Below are positions 61,174 to 64,000 of a stretch of DNA of 64,000 nt, piece by piece. The stretch is taken from positions 1-64,000 of the forward strand of contig NZ_JBHSIS010000010.1 in NCBI RefSeq assembly GCF_042653545.1, written 5' to 3'. Under the pieces are notes generated by a model. It ran no database searches. It saw only the letters and a list, made by a program, of their open reading frames with translations, and was not told where the DNA came from. Source of the DNA: Actinophytocola glycyrrhizae (GTDB lineage: Bacteria; Actinomycetota; Actinomycetes; Mycobacteriales; Pseudonocardiaceae). A program made the translations under genes and the position numbers. How positions within the stretch are numbered: position 1 is the stretch's first letter; every line of letters begins with the position of its first letter.

Positions 61174-62174
61174 CCGTGCGAACGTCAGGGCAGCTCGACA
61201 ACCGTGGGGCGCCACCGGACTCACCGGGGCGCCCCTCGGGGCCCTCCGCCCGCAGGCAGGCGTGGCGCTCCCGGCTGTACCGCTTCGACGTCAAGGGCTC
61301 GCCGTACCTGTACGTCCTGCCGTTCTTCGGGCTGTTCGCGGTGTTCGGGCTGTTCCCGCTGATCTACACCGCGGTCATCTCGACCACCGCGTGGAGCCCG
61401 CGCAAGCCCGGCAGCGAGGACGTCTCGGTCGGGCTCGACAACTACGGCAGGCTGCTGTCGGACGAGAACTTCCACAACTCGCTGCTCAACACGTTCGGCA
61501 TCGGCATCGTCTCGACCGTGCCGCAGCTGTTGCTGGCGCTGGCGATCGCGCACCTGCTGAACTACCGGCTGCGCGGCAGGCTGTTCCTGCGCATGGGCGT
61601 GCTGGTCCCCTACATCACGTCGGTCGCGGCGGTCGCGCTGATCTTCAACCAGATCTTCGCCCGCGACTTCGGGCTGCTGAACTGGTTCCTGCAGCCGTTC
61701 ATGGACAACCCGCTCGACTGGCGCGCGGACAAGTGGTCGTCGTGGCTCGCGGTGTCCTCGATGGTGATCTGGCACTGGACCGGCTACAACGCGCTGATCT
61801 ACCTGGCCGCGATGCAGACCATCCCGTACGAGCTGTACGAGTCCGCGTCGATCGACGGGGCGAGCCGCTGGCAGCAGTTCTGGCACATCACGATCCCCAG
61901 CCTGCGGCCCACCATCATCTTCACGGTCATCGTGTCCACGATCGGCGCGTTGCAGCTGTTCGCCGAGCCGTTCCTGTTCGACACGACCCGCAACAGCAAC
62001 GGCGGCCCGGAACGGGAGTTCCAGACCGTGGTCCTCTACCTGTACCAGCAGTTCTGGACCAACGGGCGGTACGGCTACGCCGCCGCGATCGCGTGGACCC
62101 TGTTCCTGATCACCGTCGTGATCGCACTGGTCAACTTCCTGCTGGTGCGCCGGATCCGATCGGCGGACGACTGA
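61170..62174 (+). CDS. Sugar ABC transporter permease (CebF-like)
   Basis: A 334-residue inner-membrane permease with six predicted spans and the EAA-like loop YESASIDGASRWQQFWHITIP (about 222-242, here in two parts: YESASIDGAS and the following helix) that contacts the ATPase. It overlaps the binding-protein gene by four bases. No ATPase gene is visible in the window; actinomycetes often use a shared MsiK ATPase encoded elsewhere. Confidence 0.92.
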   Translation: MTVRTSGQLDNRGAPPDSPGRPSGPSARRQAWRSRLYRFDVKGSPYLYVLPFFGLFAVFGLFPLIYTAVISTTAWSPRKPGSEDVSVGLDNYGRLLSDENFHNSLLNTFGIGIVSTVPQLLLALAIAHLLNYRLRGRLFLRMGVLVPYITSVAAVALIFNQIFARDFGLLNWFLQPFMDNPLDWRADKWSSWLAVSSMVIWHWTGYNALIYLAAMQTIPYELYESASIDGASRWQQFWHITIPSLRPTIIFTVIVSTIGALQLFAEPFLFDTTRNSNGGPEREFQTVVLYLYQQFWTNGRYGYAAAIAWTLFLITVVIALVNFLLVRRIRSADD

Positions 62175-62175
62175 C

Positions 62176-63012
62176 ATGGCACACAGACGCTCCCCTGACC
62201 AGGCCCGCTGGGGCACCTACGCGATCCTGTTCGCGATCATCATCGTGTCGATCTTCCCGCTGTACTGGTCGATCGTGGTGTCCTCGCGCGACCAGTCCGC
62301 GATCGGCCGCTATCCCCCGCCGCTCGTGCCGGGCGGTTCGCTGTGGGACAACCTGGCGAAGTCGTTCGAGCAGGGCAACTTCGGCCTGGCGCTGACCAAC
62401 TCGCTGATCGTCGCCGGGACCATCACGGTCGCGGTGGTGTTCACGTCCACGCTCGCGGGTTTCGCGTTCGCCAAGCTGACCTTCCGCGGCAGGGGCGGGC
62501 TGTTCGCCGCGGTGGTCGGCACGATGCTGGTGCCGACACAGCTCGCGATCATCCCGCTGTACATCATGGTCACCCAGTGGTTCGGCTGGGCGAACGACCT
62601 GCGCGGCGTGATCGTGCCGGCGCTGGTGAGCGCGTTCGGCGTGTTCTTCATGCGCCAGTACCTGTCCACCGCGATGCCGACCGAACTGCTCGAGGCCGGC
62701 CGCGTGGACGGTGCCTCGACGCTGCGGATCTACTGGAACGTGGTGCTGCCCATCGCGCGGCCGGGAGCCGCCGTGCTGGGGCTGCTCACGTTCATCACCT
62801 ACTGGAACGACCTGTTCTGGCCGTTGATCCTGCTGAACACGCAGAACCCGACGGTGCAGGTGGCGATCGCCAACACGCGCAGCGGCATCGAGGTGGACTA
62901 CTCCCTCGTGCTCGCGGGCACGGTGATCGCGACGTTCCCGATGCTCATCGTGTTCTTGGTGCTTGGCAGGCAGATCATCGGAGGGATCATGCAGGGGGCG
63001 GTGAAGGGATGA
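62176..63012 (+). CDS. Sugar ABC transporter permease (CebG-like)
   Basis: A 278-residue permease with six spans and the EAA loop LLEAGRVDGASTLRIYWNVV at about 172-191. It starts one base after the stop of the first permease and overlaps the beta-glucosidase start by four bases. It forms the heterodimeric channel with the preceding permease. Confidence 0.92.
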   Translation: MAHRRSPDQARWGTYAILFAIIIVSIFPLYWSIVVSSRDQSAIGRYPPPLVPGGSLWDNLAKSFEQGNFGLALTNSLIVAGTITVAVVFTSTLAGFAFAKLTFRGRGGLFAAVVGTMLVPTQLAIIPLYIMVTQWFGWANDLRGVIVPALVSAFGVFFMRQYLSTAMPTELLEAGRVDGASTLRIYWNVVLPIARPGAAVLGLLTFITYWNDLFWPLILLNTQNPTVQVAIANTRSGIEVDYSLVLAGTVIATFPMLIVFLVLGRQIIGGIMQGAVKG

Positions 63013-64000
63013 CGGGGATCCAGTTTCCCGAGGGTTTCGTGTGGGGCGCGGCGACCGCGGCGTACCAGATCGAGGGCGCGCACGACGTGGACGGGCGCGG
63101 ACCGTCCATCTGGGACACGTTCAGCCACACGCCGGGCCGGGTCGCGAACGGCGACACCGGGGACGTGGCGGCCGACCACTACCGCCGTTTCCGCGACGAC
63201 GTCGCACTGATGGCCGACATGGGGCTGCACGCGTACCGGTTCTCCGTTTCGTGGCCCCGGATCCAGCCGACGGGCAAGGGCCCGGCCAACGCGGCGGGGC
63301 TGGACCACTACGAACGCCTGGTGGACGAGCTGGCCGCGCACGGCATCGAGCCGATGCTCACGCTCTACCACTGGGATCTCCCGCAGGAGCTGGAGGACTC
63401 CGGCGGGTGGGGGGCGCGGGACACCGCGGCCCGGTTCGCGGAGTACGCCGAGCTCGTAGGGGCACGACTCGGCGACCGGGTCCCGGTGTGGACCACGCTG
63501 AACGAGCCGTGGTGTTCCGCCTTCCTCGGATACTCCTCCGGCGAGCACGCGCCGGGGCGCACCGACCCGGCGCTGGCGCTGCGGGCGGCGCACCACCTGC
63601 TGCTCGCGCACGGGCTGGGTACGCAGGCGCTGCGTGCCGTGCTGCCGGAGCAGGCGAAGGTGTCGATCACGCTGAACCTGTCCTCGGTGCTGCCCGCGGT
63701 CACGTCGGCGGCCGCGACGAACGCGGTACGGCGGATCGACGGGCTCGCCAACCGGCTGTTCCTGGACCCGCTGTTCCGCGGCCACTACCCCGTCGACGTC
63801 CTGCGGGACACGGCCCGGCTGACCGACTGGTCGTTCGTGCTGCCAGCGGACCTGGCGGTGATCGCGGCGCCGGTCGACCTGCTGGGCATCAACTACTACA
63901 CGCCGACGCTGGTCGACAGCGTCGGACCGGCGGGTCTGCCGGTCGACGGCCCGTCGCCGTGGCCGGGGTGCCGCGATGTCCGGTTCGTCCAGCCGCCCGG
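63009..64000 (+). CDS. GH1 beta-glucosidase, cut by the window end
   Basis: At least 330 residues, open to the last base. Family marks are FPEGFVWGAATAAYQIEGA at 6-24, YRFSVSWPRI at 76-85, LTLYHWDLPQ at 117-126 and the acid/base Glu166 in TLNEPW. The nucleophile ENG motif would lie beyond the window. There is no signal peptide, so it hydrolyses imported beta-glucosides in the cytoplasm. Its ATG overlaps the permease stop by four bases, matching the cebEFG-bglC layout. Confidence 0.93.
   Translation, partial: MTGIQFPEGFVWGAATAAYQIEGAHDVDGRGPSIWDTFSHTPGRVANGDTGDVAADHYRRFRDDVALMADMGLHAYRFSVSWPRIQPTGKGPANAAGLDHYERLVDELAAHGIEPMLTLYHWDLPQELEDSGGWGARDTAARFAEYAELVGARLGDRVPVWTTLNEPWCSAFLGYSSGEHAPGRTDPALALRAAHHLLLAHGLGTQALRAVLPEQAKVSITLNLSSVLPAVTSAAATNAVRRIDGLANRLFLDPLFRGHYPVDVLRDTARLTDWSFVLPADLAVIAAPVDLLGINYYTPTLVDSVGPAGLPVDGPSPWPGCRDVRFVQPP

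Overview
The window is very GC-rich, uses GTG starts and 4-base stop/start overlaps freely, and carries gene families typical of filamentous actinomycetes: DUF397 proteins paired with Scr1-type helix-turn-helix regulators, a DUF3817 membrane protein, an LAL-type LuxR regulator and a CebR-like sugar regulon. Together with the intergenic repeat families this points to a Pseudonocardiales-like organism (Lentzea, Saccharothrix or Amycolatopsis relatives); the genus is inference. No rRNA, tRNA, CRISPR array, integrase or transposase was recognised, so this looks like chromosome.

Layout. 1-4.0 kb: a regulator/DUF397/membrane-protein operon, a lytic transglycosylase and two small unknown proteins. 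4.1-8.9 kb: acyl-CoA metabolism (crotonase-fold protein, alpha-methylacyl-CoA racemase, acyl-CoA dehydrogenase) with a divergent TetR regulator and a clear operator candidate. 8.9-14.8 kb: membrane proteins, a degenerate Nudix protein and a PDZ-like sensor kinase/response regulator pair. 15.0-36.7 kb: an extracellular contractile injection system (eCIS) locus. 36.8-41.8 kb: a large LuxR/ATPase regulator and a second regulator/DUF397 pair. 42.3-51.6 kb: D-Ala-D-Ala carboxypeptidase, thioesterase II, pyruvate kinase, DUF2461, a frameshifted trypsin-like protease, an unusual ammonia-lyase homologue and a VOC protein. 51.7-57.8 kb: glutamate synthase. 58.1-64.0 kb: a secreted GH16 glucanase, a sugar ABC transporter and a GH1 beta-glucosidase cut by the window end, with two LacI/CebR-type operators.

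The eCIS locus is the most notable system. A tightly overlapping minus-strand operon (33864 down to 20681) encodes sheath, three tube paralogues, a hub chaperone-like protein, a 52-residue DUF6760 protein, a DUF4157 'eCIS core' protein, a LysM tube/spike adaptor, a VgrG-like spike, gp25, baseplate J, tail protein I, and lastly a zinc-ribbon, proline-rich, single-membrane-span protein with a discoidin-like C-terminal domain. Diverging from the sheath are the tail-terminator protein (DUF4255), a PAAR tip and two accessory proteins. Two secreted or membrane proteins and an orphan LuxR regulator lie beyond the operon end. No capsid, terminase, portal, lysis or integrase gene is present, which separates it from a prophage. 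I also find no AAA+ ATPase and no tape-measure protein in the window. The membrane-anchored last gene suggests a cell-tethered or intracellular particle, as reported for Streptomyces, rather than a freely released one.

Two families of intergenic repeats stand out: arrays of a 12-bp palindrome that reverse orientation midway, and short hairpins with a constant 7-base loop and co-varying stems.
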